A DNA stretch of 54,481 nucleotides from Lachnospiraceae bacterium (lineage in GTDB: Bacteria; Bacillota; Clostridia; Lachnospirales; Lachnospiraceae), in contig JAFSGY010000119.1 of NCBI GenBank assembly GCA_017440575.1, positions 1 to 54,481 of the forward strand, given 5' to 3'. Both the position numbers and the translations under genes were made by a program. Of this stretch, positions 15,582 to 24,940 are shown piece after piece (the first letter of the stretch is position 1; the number at the start of each line of letters is the position of its first letter). The notes beneath the pieces are model-generated. The model was not told the DNA's origin and searched no databases. It worked only from the letters and a program-made list of their open reading frames with translations.

Positions 15582-15620
15582 TTCTTGAAATCTACTAAAT
15601 GGTTTTCAAGAATTTTTTTT
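15582..15620 (+). terminator. Terminator of the tRNA-Glu unit
   Basis: TTCTTGAAA and TTTCAAGAA stem followed by eight T. Confidence 0.9.
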
Positions 15621-15747
15621 ATGCACATTCTTTGTTATTAAGAAGAATCTAGAGCTGATTTATTGAAACAATTTATTGAAAAAATAATGAAAATTTAAAT
15701 TATGTACAATAATGTATATAATTTAAAAAAAATTCATAATTATTCCC

Positions 15748-15776
15748 TTGTTATGTAACTCTTCTTTTTATATAAT
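15748..15776 (+). promoter_or_regulatory. SigA-type promoter for citrate synthase
   Basis: TTGTTA (15748-15753) and TATAAT (15771-15776), spacer 17 bp, about 37 bp before the start codon and inside a very AT-rich stretch. Confidence 0.75.
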
Positions 15777-15812
15777 ATAAATGTGATAGTTTAGAAAGAA
15801 AGGACGATGTGA

Positions 15813-17231
15813 ATGGGTAAAAGAGAAGAGAAGATTCAGGAATTTACGAATAAGTATACAAAGATTTGTGAAGATAATAATGGAATTGATGTGAATTTGT
15901 TCGGAGAGTATGGTGTTAAGCGTGGTCTTAGAGATAAGAATGGTAAGGGGGTATTATCAGGACTTACTAATATTTCTTTGATTAAGTCATCGGAGGAAAT
16001 TGATGGCAAGAGTGTTCCGTGTGATGGACAGCTTTATTATAGAGGATATAATATTTTTGATTTGGTACGCGGTTTCAGACAGGATGGCAGATTCGGATTT
16101 GACGAATGCGCGTATCTGCTGCTTTTTGGAAATCTTCCAAACGCAGATGAGTTGTTTGAGTTTAAGAAGGCATTAGGATATAGTATGAGTTTGCCTACGA
16201 ACTTTGTAAGAGACGTTATCATGAAGGCGCCAAGCAATGATATAATGAATTCATTGACAAAGAGTATTTTGACGCTAGCTTCTTATGATGATAAGGTATC
16301 GGATATTTCTTTGGAGAATGTTCTTCGTCAGTGCCTTATGTTGATTAGTGTATTTCCGATGCTATCGGTATATGGTTATCATGCATATAATCATTTTTTG
16401 TGTGATGAGAGCTTGTATATTCACAGACCGGATCCGAGAATATCAACAGCAGAAAATATTTTGCGTATGTTAAGACCGAATAAAGAATATACCGAGACTG
16501 AAGCAAAGGTTTTAGATGCGGCATTGGTACTTCATATGGAGCATGGTGGTGGAAACAACTCAACCTTTACAACAAGGGTTGTTACAAGCTCTGGCTCTGA
16601 TACGTATTCTGTTATTGCAGCTGCATTATCTTCTCTGAAGGGACCAAAGCATGGCGGCGCAAATATCAAGGTTGTACAGATGATGGAGGATTTACGCAGA
16701 AATGTAGAAGATACAACGGATGAAGCGCAGGTAAGAGAATATCTGTACAAGCTGTTGAATAAAGAAGCATTTGATAGAAGTGGTTTGATTTATGGTATGG
16801 GACATGCGGTATATTCTATTTCAGATCCTCGAGCAAGAGTATTTAAGGGCTTCGTAGAAACACTTGCAGAAGAGAAGGGACGTCAGAAGGATTTTGCGTT
16901 GTATTCCATGATTGAAAAGCTTGCGCCGGAGGTTATTGCTGAAAAATGTAAGATTTATAAGGGTGTAAGTGCGAATGTAGACTTCTATAGTGGATTTGTT
17001 TACAGTATGCTTGATATTCCGTTAGAGCTTTATACACCGATTTTTGCAATTGCAAGAATTGTAGGTTGGAGTGCTCATAGAATGGAAGAGTTGATTAATG
17101 TAGATAAGATTATCAGACCTGCTTATATGAGTATTGCAACATTGAAACCATATCATACCTTGAAGGAGCGTTCTACACCACTTTTGGATGAACATGGTGA
17201 ACCGGTATATAAGCTTCCGCTGAATGAATAA
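15813..17231 (+). CDS. Citrate synthase
   Basis: Condenses acetyl-CoA and oxaloacetate to citrate, entering the oxidative branch toward 2-oxoglutarate and glutamate. The three catalytic residues are visible: His244 in LHMEHGGGNNSTF, His331 in YGMGHAVYSISDPRA, and Asp390 in SANVDFYSGFVY. The CoA-binding loop LKGPKHGGAN is intact. At 472 residues it has a longer N-terminus than the 370-residue short type, a form found in Lachnospiraceae and relatives. It stands alone with its own promoter; aconitase and isocitrate dehydrogenase genes are not adjacent. 2-methylcitrate synthase activity cannot be excluded, but there is no prp context. AGAAAGGA precedes the ATG. Confidence 0.93.
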   Translation: MGKREEKIQEFTNKYTKICEDNNGIDVNLFGEYGVKRGLRDKNGKGVLSGLTNISLIKSSEEIDGKSVPCDGQLYYRGYNIFDLVRGFRQDGRFGFDECAYLLLFGNLPNADELFEFKKALGYSMSLPTNFVRDVIMKAPSNDIMNSLTKSILTLASYDDKVSDISLENVLRQCLMLISVFPMLSVYGYHAYNHFLCDESLYIHRPDPRISTAENILRMLRPNKEYTETEAKVLDAALVLHMEHGGGNNSTFTTRVVTSSGSDTYSVIAAALSSLKGPKHGGANIKVVQMMEDLRRNVEDTTDEAQVREYLYKLLNKEAFDRSGLIYGMGHAVYSISDPRARVFKGFVETLAEEKGRQKDFALYSMIEKLAPEVIAEKCKIYKGVSANVDFYSGFVYSMLDIPLELYTPIFAIARIVGWSAHRMEELINVDKIIRPAYMSIATLKPYHTLKERSTPLLDEHGEPVYKLPLNE

Positions 17232-17239
17232 GAAAAACA

Positions 17240-17268
17240 AAGAGCATGGCGTGCAAAACCATGCTCTT
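17240..17268. terminator. Terminator between convergent citrate synthase and SprA-like genes
   Basis: AAGAGCATGG and CCATGCTCTT around CGTGCAAAA. On the minus strand it is followed by TTTGTTTTTC, on the plus strand only by CGTATATA, so it mainly serves the minus-strand gene. Confidence 0.8.
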
Positions 17269-17299
17269 CGTATATATAGGAAACTGTTTGAAATATTCG

Positions 17300-17803
17300 T
17301 TACGCAACGTAATTAATATTTGCGCCAATCAGATTTATAGCATCCTGTGCCTTGCGTTCCTTCTGATATGGATTTTCTTCGTTGCTGTATTTAATGGTTG
17401 TATTTGTTGTTCCACCGGATACGTAGGTGCGTCCACATTCGCTACAGATGGAGGTGTGAATGGAAACGGAAGCATTGATTACTTTACCATTCTTTTGGGC
17501 AGCCTTTTTATAAGCATTGGAGACATGCTCCTGTTCGTGTGCACGAACTCTTGTGCCTGCTGACTCGGGCGAAATATGAGCGGCAGATTTAAAGGAAACA
17601 TTTTCGTCTGATCCATCTTGATATTTTCGTTCTTTACAAGTCTGACATTCCTCAGGAGAAGATTTGCGACCGGCTTTTTTTACTTCATCGGGATTACTGG
17701 TATTTGGCTCGGTTGTACCATAAACAGCTCGGTTGGCAGAATCGGAATAGGTACTGTTATAGGAAGAATATGGATTCAGATCTGGGTATGTGCCGATTGT
17801 CAT
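17300..17803 (-). CDS. SprA-related putative zinc metallopeptidase
   Basis: A 167-residue protein with the motif RAHEQEHVSNA (His89, Glu90, His93), an HExxH-type zinc site, preceded by SPESAGTRV. Two CxxC pairs are present (Cys53/Cys56 and Cys120/Cys123), suggesting a structural zinc or redox site. The arrangement of a CxxC start, a serine/glycine-rich middle and HEQEH matches what I know as the SprA-related family, whose function is not established. No signal peptide is seen. The start at 17803 is set by a very strong Shine-Dalgarno, AAAGGAGGA; the longer frame to 17866 overlaps the promoter. It is monocistronic on the minus strand. Confidence 0.75.
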   Translation of the reverse strand: MTIGTYPDLNPYSSYNSTYSDSANRAVYGTTEPNTSNPDEVKKAGRKSSPEECQTCKERKYQDGSDENVSFKSAAHISPESAGTRVRAHEQEHVSNAYKKAAQKNGKVINASVSIHTSICSECGRTYVSGGTTNTTIKYSNEENPYQKERKAQDAINLIGANINYVA

Positions 17804-17837
17804 GCGCAACTCCTCCTTTGCTATCAAAGAAATAGTG

Positions 17838-17866
17838 ATTATATCTAGTACTATTGTACCATGCAA
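17838..17866 (-). promoter_or_regulatory. SigA-type promoter for the SprA-like gene
   Basis: On the minus strand TTGCAT (17861-17866) and a perfect TATAAT (17838-17843), spacer 17 bp. Confidence 0.85.
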
Positions 17867-17908
17867 AAAAGGAAAAGTATAGAAAATTTAACTTTTTTTC
17901 GAAAGCAC

Positions 17909-17937
17909 TTGCATTTTAAAAGTGAGAGTGCTACTAT
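17909..17937 (+). promoter_or_regulatory. SigA-type promoter of the rimP-nusA-infB operon
   Basis: TTGCAT (17909-17914) and TACTAT (17932-17937), spacer 17 bp, about 100 bp ahead of rimP and divergent from the SprA-like promoter. Confidence 0.75.
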
Positions 17938-17964
17938 AAAGATAGTTAAATAATGCTTGATGAT

Positions 17965-17997
17965 AAAGAGTGGGCTTGCGAGTCCACTCTTTTGTTT
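17965..17997 (+). promoter_or_regulatory. Terminator-like leader hairpin (candidate attenuator) upstream of rimP
   Basis: AAAGAGTGGGCT and AGTCCACTCTTT pair over 12 positions with one G-U around the tetraloop TGCG, followed by TTTGTTT. It lies between the operon promoter and rimP, so it should stop part of the transcripts. NusA, encoded in the operon, affects such hairpins, so feedback is plausible. Confidence 0.65.
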
Positions 17998-18035
17998 GGG
18001 TAAAACGGATTAATAGTGTGAGGAAAGGTGAGCTA

Positions 18036-18500
18036 ATGGCAAAGAAGGACACATATGAAGCACGCGCTGAAGAGATATTGCAACCAATAGTAGAGGCGAA
18101 TGGTTGTGAGATTTATGACGTAGAATATGTGAAGGAAGGAAGCGACTGGTACTTAAGGGCCTATATTGATAAGCCAGATGGGGTAAATATCATTGACTGT
18201 GAGAATGTCAGTCGTGCGTTTTCGGATAAGTTGGATGAAGTAGACTTTATATCGGATGCATATATTCTGGAAGTGAGTAGCCCGGGACTTGGCAGGGCAT
18301 TGAAAAAAGACAGACATCTGGAAAAGAGTCTGGGAGAAGAGGTTGAAGTAAGGACCTATAAGCCAATCGAGAAACAGAAGGAATTTACTGGTATTTTAAA
18401 GGGTTATGATAAGGATACCATTACCATAGAGACGGAAGAAAAAGAAATTGTCTTTGCAAAGTCTGATATTGCGATTGTCAGATTGACGCTGGATTTTTAG
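18036..18500 (+). CDS. rimP: Ribosome maturation factor RimP
   Basis: Assists late assembly of the 30S subunit. The 154 residues have the usual length: an N-terminal domain with ANGCEIYDVEYVKEGSDWYL and IDKPDGVNIIDCENVS, the family signature YILEVSSPGLGRALKKDR, and a C-terminal SH3-like barrel (about 85-154). I start at the ATG at 18036, which follows AGGAAAGGTGAG; the longer frame to 17970 would run into the leader hairpin. First gene of the nusA-infB operon, 20 bases before nusA. Confidence 0.95.
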   Translation: MAKKDTYEARAEEILQPIVEANGCEIYDVEYVKEGSDWYLRAYIDKPDGVNIIDCENVSRAFSDKLDEVDFISDAYILEVSSPGLGRALKKDRHLEKSLGEEVEVRTYKPIEKQKEFTGILKGYDKDTITIETEEKEIVFAKSDIAIVRLTLDF

Positions 18501-18520
18501 CTTAGGAGGGTAAAGAAAAA

Positions 18521-19714
18521 ATGAACAAAGAATTATTGGAAGCACTTAACATTCTGGAGAAGGAAAAGGAAATCAGCAAGGAAACCTTGTTTGAGGCAAT
18601 TGAGAATTCCCTCCTGACAGCCTGCAAGAACCATTTTGGTAAAGCGGACAACATCACAGTACAAATTGATAGAAATACCTGTGATTTTTTGGTTTATGCA
18701 ACAAAGGAAATCGTTGCTATGCCAGAGGATGTAGAGGATGAAGTATTACAGATTTGTATGGATGATGCTAAGGAGATTTCTAAGAAAGCTACGATTGGAG
18801 AGACAATTAATGTAGAAATCAAGTCTAAGGAATTTGGACGTATTGCAACACAGAATGCAAAGAACGTAATCCTTCAGAAGATTCGTGAGGAAGAGAGAAG
18901 TGTTGTATATAATCAGTTCTATGAGAAGGAAAAGGATGTTGTAACAGGTATCGTACAGCGTTATTCAGGACGTAACATCAGTATCAACCTTGGTAAGGCA
19001 GATGCTCTTTTGAATGAAGCAGAACAGGTTAAGGGTGAAACATTCCGTCCAACAGAGAGAATTAAGGTATATATTCTAGAAGTAAAGAATACTCCTAAGG
19101 GACCTAGAATTTCTGTCAGCAGAACACATCCTGAGCTTGTAAAGAGACTGTTTGAGGCTGAAGTAACAGAGATTAAGGATGGAACGGTTGAAATCATGAG
19201 CATTGCTCGTGAGGCTGGCAGTAGAACAAAGATTGCCGTAAGAACAAACAATCCAAATGTTGATGCGGTTGGCGCATGTGTAGGTATCAATGGTGCCAGA
19301 GTAAATGCCATTGTAGAAGAACTTCGTGGTGAGAAGATTGATATTGTAAATTGGGATGAGAATCCAGGTAACTTTATCCAGAATGCTCTTTCTCCTGCTA
19401 AGATTGTAGCAGTATTTGCAGACCCGGATGAGAAGACAGCTAAGGTTGTTGTTCCTGATTATCAGTTATCTCTTGCAATTGGTAAGGAAGGACAGAATGC
19501 AAGACTTGCAGCAAGACTTACTGGATACAAGATTGATATTAAGTCAGAGACACAGGCTAAGGATGCAGAAGGCTTCCGTTATGAAGACTACATGTATGAT
19601 GAAGAAGGCGAGGCATACTACGAGGAAGATGAGTATGAAGCTGGAGAATATGAAGCTGACGAATATGATGAAGCAGTAGAGATGGAAGCTGCTGAGGATT
19701 CCGAGCAGGAATAA
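18521..19714 (+). CDS. nusA: Transcription termination/antitermination protein NusA
   Basis: Binds RNA polymerase and nascent RNA, and controls pausing, termination and rRNA antitermination. The N-terminal polymerase-binding domain (about 1-125) is followed by S1 (about 130-200, [16 protein letters not shown]), KH1 (about 225-290, [17 protein letters not shown]) and KH2 (about 295-345, [20 protein letters not shown]). The last 45 residues are extremely acidic (Asp, Glu, Tyr), and no folded C-terminal repeats of the E. coli type are present, as usual in Firmicutes. Second gene of the operon; AGGAGGG precedes the ATG. Confidence 0.96.
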   Translation: MNKELLEALNILEKEKEISKETLFEAIENSLLTACKNHFGKADNITVQIDRNTCDFLVYATKEIVAMPEDVEDEVLQICMDDAKEISKKATIGETINVEIKSKEFGRIATQNAKNVILQKIREEERSVVYNQFYEKEKDVVTGIVQRYSGRNISINLGKADALLNEAEQVKGETFRPTERIKVYILEVKNTPKGPRISVSRTHPELVKRLFEAEVTEIKDGTVEIMSIAREAGSRTKIAVRTNNPNVDAVGACVGINGARVNAIVEELRGEKIDIVNWDENPGNFIQNALSPAKIVAVFADPDEKTAKVVVPDYQLSLAIGKEGQNARLAARLTGYKIDIKSETQAKDAEGFRYEDYMYDEEGEAYYEEDEYEAGEYEADEYDEAVEMEAAEDSEQE

Positions 19715-19741
19715 TGCATGATAAAGAATTGAGGCGATATC

Positions 19742-20014
19742 ATGAGTAAAAAGATTCCATTAAGACAATGTGTAGGCTGCGGAGAGATGAAGAGTAAGAA
19801 GGAATTGATTCGTGTCCTTAAGACTGAGGAAGAAGGCTTTGTACTGGATTTCACAGGTAAGAAAAATGGCAGAGGCGCATATATTTGCAGAAATGCAGAG
19901 TGTCTAAAGGCTGCTAAGAAGTCAAAGGGACTGGATCGTTCTTTTAAGATGGCTGTTTCAGATGATGTATATGACAGCCTGACAAAGGAGATTGAAACAC
20001 TTGAAGCAAAATAA
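19742..20014 (+). CDS. rnpM: YlxR/RnpM family RNA-binding protein
   Basis: A 90-residue basic protein with the family signature RQCVGCGEMKSKKELIRV near the start, GRGAYICRNAECL in the middle, and SFKMAVSDDVYDSL at the end. The YlxR family sits between nusA and infB in most Firmicutes; the B. subtilis member has been linked to RNase P modulation, hence the name RnpM. The Cys pairs suggest a metal site but may be partial. It overlaps the next gene by several codons, so translation is probably coupled. Confidence 0.9.
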   Translation: MSKKIPLRQCVGCGEMKSKKELIRVLKTEEEGFVLDFTGKKNGRGAYICRNAECLKAAKKSKGLDRSFKMAVSDDVYDSLTKEIETLEAK

Positions 20015-20327
20015 GATATATTCTTTGCTTGGTCTTGCGATGAAGGCTGGCAGAGTAGTAAGTGGAGAATTTGCAACCGATAAGAGCGTGAAGGAAGGAA
20101 CAGCCTTTCTTGTGCTGGTATCGGAAGATGCATCGGATAATACTAAGAAGAAATTTTCCAATACATGTGAGTTTTATGAGGTGCCAAGATATTTCTTCGG
20201 CACAAAGGATGAGCTGGGGCATGCCATTGGAAAAGAGATGAGATCCTCTCTAGCAATTACAGATGAGGGCTTCGCAAAATCATTGATTAAGCATCTGGAA
20301 CAATCTGCTAATAGTACGGAGGTATAA
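20001..20327 (+). CDS. YlxQ, L7Ae/L30e-family ribosomal protein-like RNA-binding protein
   Basis: About 108 residues with the L7Ae-type fold: [38 protein letters not shown], and a C-terminal helix. Family members recognise kink-turn RNA. I choose the TTG at 20001 because AAAGGAG lies ten bases before it; the TTG at 19992 is one base from that site. The start lies inside the last codons of rnpM. A conserved companion of nusA and infB in Firmicutes; its cellular role is still poorly defined. Confidence 0.88.
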   Translation: MKQNKIYSLLGLAMKAGRVVSGEFATDKSVKEGTAFLVLVSEDASDNTKKKFSNTCEFYEVPRYFFGTKDELGHAIGKEMRSSLAITDEGFAKSLIKHLEQSANSTEV

Positions 20328-20329
20328 GA

Positions 20330-23300
20330 ATGGCAAAAATGAAAGTGCATGAATTGGCTAAGGAGCTTGGCGTAGAGAGCAAAGAGCTTCTGGCTGTAAT
20401 TAAGAATAAAGGTATAGAGGTAAAGAGCCATATGAGTGTATTAGAAGACGGACAGGTAGAAGACATAAGAAACGCTATGAAGGCGCCTGGTAAGTCTGCT
20501 GAGGCACCGAAGGCGTCAGAGAAAAAGGAGACAGAGACTACGGAAGCGAAAGAAGAGAAGAAACCGGTAAAATCTACTGAGGCACCGGTTAAGAAGAAAA
20601 AGAGTATTATTGTTGTAAGTAACCCTAATAATTCGAAGATGCCGGGTGGCTCACAGATGCCAAAGAAGCCAGTGAAACCGGCACCAAAGCCACAGCCTGT
20701 AAAGCCAGCAGAAAAGCCGGTTGAAAAGGTAGTAGAGGAAGCGAAAAAGGTAACAGAGGTTGTGCAGGAAGCACCAAAGTCACAGCTTACAAAGCTGGAA
20801 GAGAAGCCTGTTGAGGAAGTTAAGGCAGCTACACCTGCACCACAGGTAACAGAGACATCAAAGCCACAACCTGAAAAGCCGGTAGAAAAGCCAGTTGAAA
20901 AAGTGGTAGAGACACCTGTAAAGACAACAGAGCCTGTGCAGGAAGCACCAAAATCGCAGCTTACACAGCTGGAAGAGAAGCCTGTTGAGCCTGTGAAGAC
21001 AACAGAAGCACCAAAGCCTGTTGTAAACGAGCAGCCAAGAAGAAATGACGATGGTCAGAGAAACTTTGATGGCCAAAGAAGAAATGATGGTCAGAGAAGA
21101 AATAACGATGGTCAGAGAAGCTTCGACGGTCAGAGAAGAAATAACGATGGTCAGAGAAGTTTCGACGGTCAGAGAAGAAATAACGATGGTCAGAGAAGCT
21201 TCGACGGTCAGAGAAGAAATAATGATGGTCAGAGAAGCTTTGACGGTCAGAGAAGAAATAACGATGGTCAGAGAAAGCCATTTGACCAGAGCAGAGGTCA
21301 GGGAGCAAGACCGGGACAGGGATTCCAGCCAAGAGGCGGCTTTGACAAGGATAAAGATGATAGAAATGACAGAGGCGGTCAGAGAAACGACGGAAGAGGT
21401 GGCTTTGGTCAGAGACAGGGTGGTAAGCCGGGTAATAAGAATTTTATGCCAGAAAGTCCTATCAAGGATGCTGAGAAGCATAGGGATGAAGAAAAGCGTC
21501 GTATTAGTCAGGAGAAGGATAAAAAGAACCGTAAGGACTTTATGTACGAAGATGATGGTGATATGGCAAATATCAAGGGCAAGAATAAGCCTGGTAAGTT
21601 CATTAAGCCGGAAAAGAAACCTGTTGAACAGGTAGAAGAGCAGATTAAGGTTATTACCATTCCGGAATCCTTAACGATTAAGGAGCTTGCTGACAAGATG
21701 AAGATTCAGCCATCTGCAATTGTTAAGAAGCTCTTCCTTCAGGGACAGATTGTAACCGTTAACCAGGAGATTACTTATGAAACAGCAGAAAATATTGCAA
21801 TTGAATACGATATTATCTGTGAGCAGGAAGTAAAGGTTGACGTGATTGAAGAACTCTTAAAGGAGGATGAGGAAAAGGAAGAAGATATGGTTGCAAGACC
21901 TCCTGTAATCTGTGTTATGGGTCATGTTGACCATGGTAAGACTTCGCTTCTTGATGCAATCAGAAAGACAAATGTAACCGACAAGGAAGCTGGTGGTATT
22001 ACACAGCATATCGGTGCTTATACGGTTACAGTAAACGACCAGAAGATTACCTTCCTTGATACTCCGGGACATGAAGCGTTTACTGCTATGCGTATGCGTG
22101 GTGCAAGCTCAACAGATATTGCAATTCTTGTTGTTGCAGCAGATGATGGTGTTATGCCTCAGACAGTAGAAGCGATTAACCATGCAAAGGCTGCAGGAAT
22201 TGAAATCATTGTTGCGGTAAATAAGATTGATAAGCCGGGAGCTAATATCGAAAGAGTAAAACAGGAGCTTACAGAGCATGGATTAATTGCAGAGGACTGG
22301 GGTGGAAGTACTGTATTTGTTCCGGTATCTGCAAAGAGTGGAGAAAATATTGATACCCTGCTTGAAATGATTCTGTTAACAGCAGAAGTATTAGAACTCA
22401 AGGCAAATCCGAATAGACGTGCAAGAGGTCTTGTCATCGAGGCAGAGCTTGATAAGGGACGTGGTCCTGTTGCCACCATTTTGGTACAAAAGGGTACACT
22501 TAAGGTGGGTGACTTTGTATCAGCAGGTGCGGCAAGCGGTAAGGTACGTGCAATGATAGATGATAAGGGAAGAAGAGTAAAGGAAGCAGGACCTTCTACA
22601 CCGGTAGAGATTCTTGGACTTGGAGATGTTCCTAATGCTGGAGAAATCTTCCTTGCACATGCAAACGATAAGGAAGCAAAATATTATGCAGAAACTTTCG
22701 TTGCGCAGAATAAAGAGAAGCTTCTTGAAGAAACTAAGACAAAGATGTCACTTGATGATCTGTTTTCACAGATTCAGGCTGGTAATCTGAAGGAACTCAA
22801 CCTTATCATCAAAGCTGATGTTCAGGGTAGTGTAGAGGCAGTAAAGCAGAGCTTGATGAAGCTGTCTAATGAAGAAGTAGTTGTAAAATGTATCCACGGT
22901 GGTGTTGGTGCGATTAACGAATCAGATGTTATTCTGGCATCTGCATCCAAAGCAATCATTATTGGATTCAATGTTCGTCCGGATGCGCAGGCTAAGACTA
23001 CAGCAGAGCGTGAAGGCGTTGATGTAAGATTATATCGTGTTATTTATCAGGCGATTGAAGATATTGAGGCTGCCATGAAGGGTATGCTTGATCCTGTCTA
23101 TGAGGAGAAGGTTATCGGTCATGCAGAGGTTAGACAGATCTTCAAGGCATCTGCAGTTGGTAACATTGCAGGTTCTTATGTGCTTGATGGTGTATTCCAG
23201 AGAGGCTGTAAGATTAGAATCACAAGAGAAGGCGAGCTGATTTATGAAGGTGAGCTTGCATCATTAAAGCGATTCAAGGATGATGTTAAGGAAGTTAAGA

Positions 23301-23395
23301 CAGGATTTGAGTGTGGTCTTGTATTTGACGGATTCGACAGCATGCAGGAATTCGATATCGTGGAAGCATATATTATGGTGGAGGTTCCAAGATAG
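20330..23395 (+). CDS. infB: Translation initiation factor IF-2
   Basis: GTPase that brings fMet-tRNA to the 30S subunit. The N-terminal IF2_N module is at about 1-55 ([20 protein letters not shown]). A very long low-complexity linker follows: Pro/Lys/Glu/Val repeats (about 60-235), then Arg/Asn/Gln/Asp repeats with four copies of a 13-residue unit [13 protein letters not shown] (about 235-320), then RGG-like sequence. A second IF2_N module is at about 445. The G domain starts near residue 525 (GHVDHGKT from residue 531, [18 protein letters not shown]), then domains II, III and the fMet-tRNA binding domain. At 1021 residues it is longer than most because of the linker. Confidence 0.97.
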   Translation: MAKMKVHELAKELGVESKELLAVIKNKGIEVKSHMSVLEDGQVEDIRNAMKAPGKSAEAPKASEKKETETTEAKEEKKPVKSTEAPVKKKKSIIVVSNPNNSKMPGGSQMPKKPVKPAPKPQPVKPAEKPVEKVVEEAKKVTEVVQEAPKSQLTKLEEKPVEEVKAATPAPQVTETSKPQPEKPVEKPVEKVVETPVKTTEPVQEAPKSQLTQLEEKPVEPVKTTEAPKPVVNEQPRRNDDGQRNFDGQRRNDGQRRNNDGQRSFDGQRRNNDGQRSFDGQRRNNDGQRSFDGQRRNNDGQRSFDGQRRNNDGQRKPFDQSRGQGARPGQGFQPRGGFDKDKDDRNDRGGQRNDGRGGFGQRQGGKPGNKNFMPESPIKDAEKHRDEEKRRISQEKDKKNRKDFMYEDDGDMANIKGKNKPGKFIKPEKKPVEQVEEQIKVITIPESLTIKELADKMKIQPSAIVKKLFLQGQIVTVNQEITYETAENIAIEYDIICEQEVKVDVIEELLKEDEEKEEDMVARPPVICVMGHVDHGKTSLLDAIRKTNVTDKEAGGITQHIGAYTVTVNDQKITFLDTPGHEAFTAMRMRGASSTDIAILVVAADDGVMPQTVEAINHAKAAGIEIIVAVNKIDKPGANIERVKQELTEHGLIAEDWGGSTVFVPVSAKSGENIDTLLEMILLTAEVLELKANPNRRARGLVIEAELDKGRGPVATILVQKGTLKVGDFVSAGAASGKVRAMIDDKGRRVKEAGPSTPVEILGLGDVPNAGEIFLAHANDKEAKYYAETFVAQNKEKLLEETKTKMSLDDLFSQIQAGNLKELNLIIKADVQGSVEAVKQSLMKLSNEEVVVKCIHGGVGAINESDVILASASKAIIIGFNVRPDAQAKTTAEREGVDVRLYRVIYQAIEDIEAAMKGMLDPVYEEKVIGHAEVRQIFKASAVGNIAGSYVLDGVFQRGCKIRITREGELIYEGELASLKRFKDDVKEVKTGFECGLVFDGFDSMQEFDIVEAYIMVEVPR
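21031..21275 (+). repeat. 39-bp tandem repeat inside infB (13-residue unit)
   Basis: Successive copies encode [13 protein letters not shown]; four are complete at protein level with degenerate flanking copies. The copies differ by only a few silent changes (AGCTTC, AGTTTC, AGCTTT; AACGAT, AATGAT), so the array is recently expanded or homogenised. The frame is kept throughout. Confidence 0.9.
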
Positions 23396-23396
23396 G

Positions 23397-23783
23397 ATGA
23401 GAAAGAACAGTGTAAAGAATACCCGTGTAAACGGCGAAGTGCATCGTGTTCTTGCAGAGATTATCCGCAGTGAGATTAAGGATCCTCGTATTAATCCGAT
23501 GACAACAGTTGTATCGGTAGAAGTAGCACCTGATTTAAAGACCTGTAAGGCATGGATTAGTGTGCTCGGAAATGAGGAATCCCAGAAGGATACTTTAGCA
23601 GGACTTCGTAGTGCAGAAGGGTATATTAAGAATCAGCTGGCAAGAAAGATTAATCTTAGAAATACACCAGAGATTCGCTTTATTATTGACCAGTCTATTG
23701 AATATGGTGTAACCATGTCAAAGCTGATTGATGATATAAATCGTGCAGATGATGAAAAGCATGTGGATGATGTGGAAAATTAA
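23397..23783 (+). CDS. rbfA: 30S ribosome-binding factor A
   Basis: A small cold-shock and 16S rRNA maturation factor that binds the 30S subunit near helix 1. The sequence shows the KH-like RbfA fold: NTRVNGEVHRVLAEIIR, KDPRINPMTTVVSVEVAPDL, KAWISVLGN, and RFIIDQSIEYGVTMSKLID. The ATG at 23397 begins one base after the infB stop; the longer frame from 23280 overlaps infB in another frame and is not real. A GGAGG lies 13 bases upstream inside infB. 128 residues, normal for the family. Hairpins follow it before nrnA. Confidence 0.94.
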   Translation: MRKNSVKNTRVNGEVHRVLAEIIRSEIKDPRINPMTTVVSVEVAPDLKTCKAWISVLGNEESQKDTLAGLRSAEGYIKNQLARKINLRNTPEIRFIIDQSIEYGVTMSKLIDDINRADDEKHVDDVEN

Positions 23784-23786
23784 TAA

Positions 23787-23850
23787 ATGGAAGATTTCCA
23801 TAAGCGAACAAAGTTCGCTTTGTAAATCTTGTGTTTTGCACAAATTTACA
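23787..23850 (+). repeat. Intergenic double-hairpin element, copy A
   Basis: It starts with ATGGAAGATT, then AAGCGAAC/GTTCGCTT (23802-23820), then TGTAAAT-C-TTGTG with CACAA-ATTTACA (23821-23850, one bulged C). ATGGAAGATT and TTGTGTTTTGCACAAATT recur, with one mismatch, at 32730-32772. The position is between rbfA and nrnA, with no T-run, so it is not a plain terminator. Confidence 0.6.
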
Positions 23851-23937
23851 CATTATAACGAGCAGTAAAGAGGGTAATCTGGGGCGCATTATGCGCTTCC
23901 AGATTATTCGTGTGTATGGATGAAAGGAGAAAATGAG

Positions 23938-24915
23938 ATGTTCCGGTTAAGGAAGGAATGTGAGGGAGCAGAAAATATTGTAATTTCAGGTCATGTAAGA
24001 CCAGATGGCGATTGTGTTGGTTCCTGTATGGCAACCTATCTGTTTTTGAAGAAGGTAATGCCAGAGGCAAGTATCAGAGTATTTCTGGAGCAGCCGGCAG
24101 ACATATTTTCCTGCATTCAGGATTTTGATAAGATAGAAACAGAATGCCATATGGAAGAAACACCAGATGTTTTTATTGCATTGGATTGCGAAAAAACAAG
24201 ATTGGGTGAGGCAGAGGCGCTTTTTGATAAAGCAAAAAAGAAGATAAACATAGATCATCATATTAGTAATGCTTCGGGTTGCGGGGATGTGAATTATGTG
24301 GTACCGACAGCAAGCTCAGCGTCAGAGCTGGTATATGATGTGATAGATAAGGAATATATCGATGTGGAGATTGCTAAGGCAATTTATATCGGAATGATTC
24401 ATGATACAGGAATCTTCCAATACTCCAATACATCACCAAAAACATTACAGATTGTGGGGGAACTGATTGCATATGGGTTTGACTTCCCAACCTTGATTGA
24501 TGAGACTTTTTATGAAAAGACATATGTACAGAATCAGATTTTAGGAAGGGCATTGCTTGAGAGCATTATTTTCATGGATGGAAAGTGTGCGGTAAGCTAT
24601 GTGGATCAAAAGACAATGGCATTTTATAATGCGACACCAAAAGATTTGGAAGGAATTGTCAATCAGCTAAGAATTATAAAAGGTGTGGAATGTGCTATTT
24701 TTATGTATGAAATTGGTACACAGCAGTTTAAGGTAAGTATGCGCTCCTGTAAATATGTAGATGTTAGCAAGGTGGCTGCCTATTTTGGCGGCGGCGGACA
24801 TATGAGAGCCGCAGGGTGTACTATGAATGGTTCATTTTATGATGTAGTGAATAACTTATCAAAACATATTGAGGAACAGATAATACAATTTAATAACAAT
24901 GAAGGAACGGAATAG
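23938..24915 (+). CDS. nrnA: DHH/DHHA1 family phosphoesterase, NrnA-like oligoribonuclease
   Basis: Degrades short oligoribonucleotides (nanoRNA) and often 3'-phosphoadenosine 5'-phosphate. The DHH motifs are visible: I in ISGHVRPDGDCVGS (His19, Asp23, Asp25), II in FIALDCEKTR, III as NIDHHISNASG, IV in GMIHDTGIFQYSNTS. The DHHA1 domain ends with YFGGGGHMRAAGCTM, the substrate-binding GGGGH loop. The ATG at 23938 is preceded by AAAGGAG with an eight-base gap. It sits between rbfA and truB, its normal place in Firmicutes. 325 residues. Confidence 0.93.
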   Translation: MFRLRKECEGAENIVISGHVRPDGDCVGSCMATYLFLKKVMPEASIRVFLEQPADIFSCIQDFDKIETECHMEETPDVFIALDCEKTRLGEAEALFDKAKKKINIDHHISNASGCGDVNYVVPTASSASELVYDVIDKEYIDVEIAKAIYIGMIHDTGIFQYSNTSPKTLQIVGELIAYGFDFPTLIDETFYEKTYVQNQILGRALLESIIFMDGKCAVSYVDQKTMAFYNATPKDLEGIVNQLRIIKGVECAIFMYEIGTQQFKVSMRSCKYVDVSKVAAYFGGGGHMRAAGCTMNGSFYDVVNNLSKHIEEQIIQFNNNEGTE

Positions 24916-24940
24916 TTATAATAGTTAAAGGAATACGAAA

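Noticed and set aside
21031-21275. CRISPR-like direct repeats
   Set aside because: The unit is 39 bp with no unique spacers, stays in frame and codes for a 13-residue repeat of IF-2.
20858-21481. 207-codon minus-strand frame opposite infB
   Set aside because: It is a by-product of the repetitive linker codons; the translation is low-complexity Ser/Leu/Ile/Thr repeats, there is no ribosome site, and the plus strand encodes conserved IF-2.
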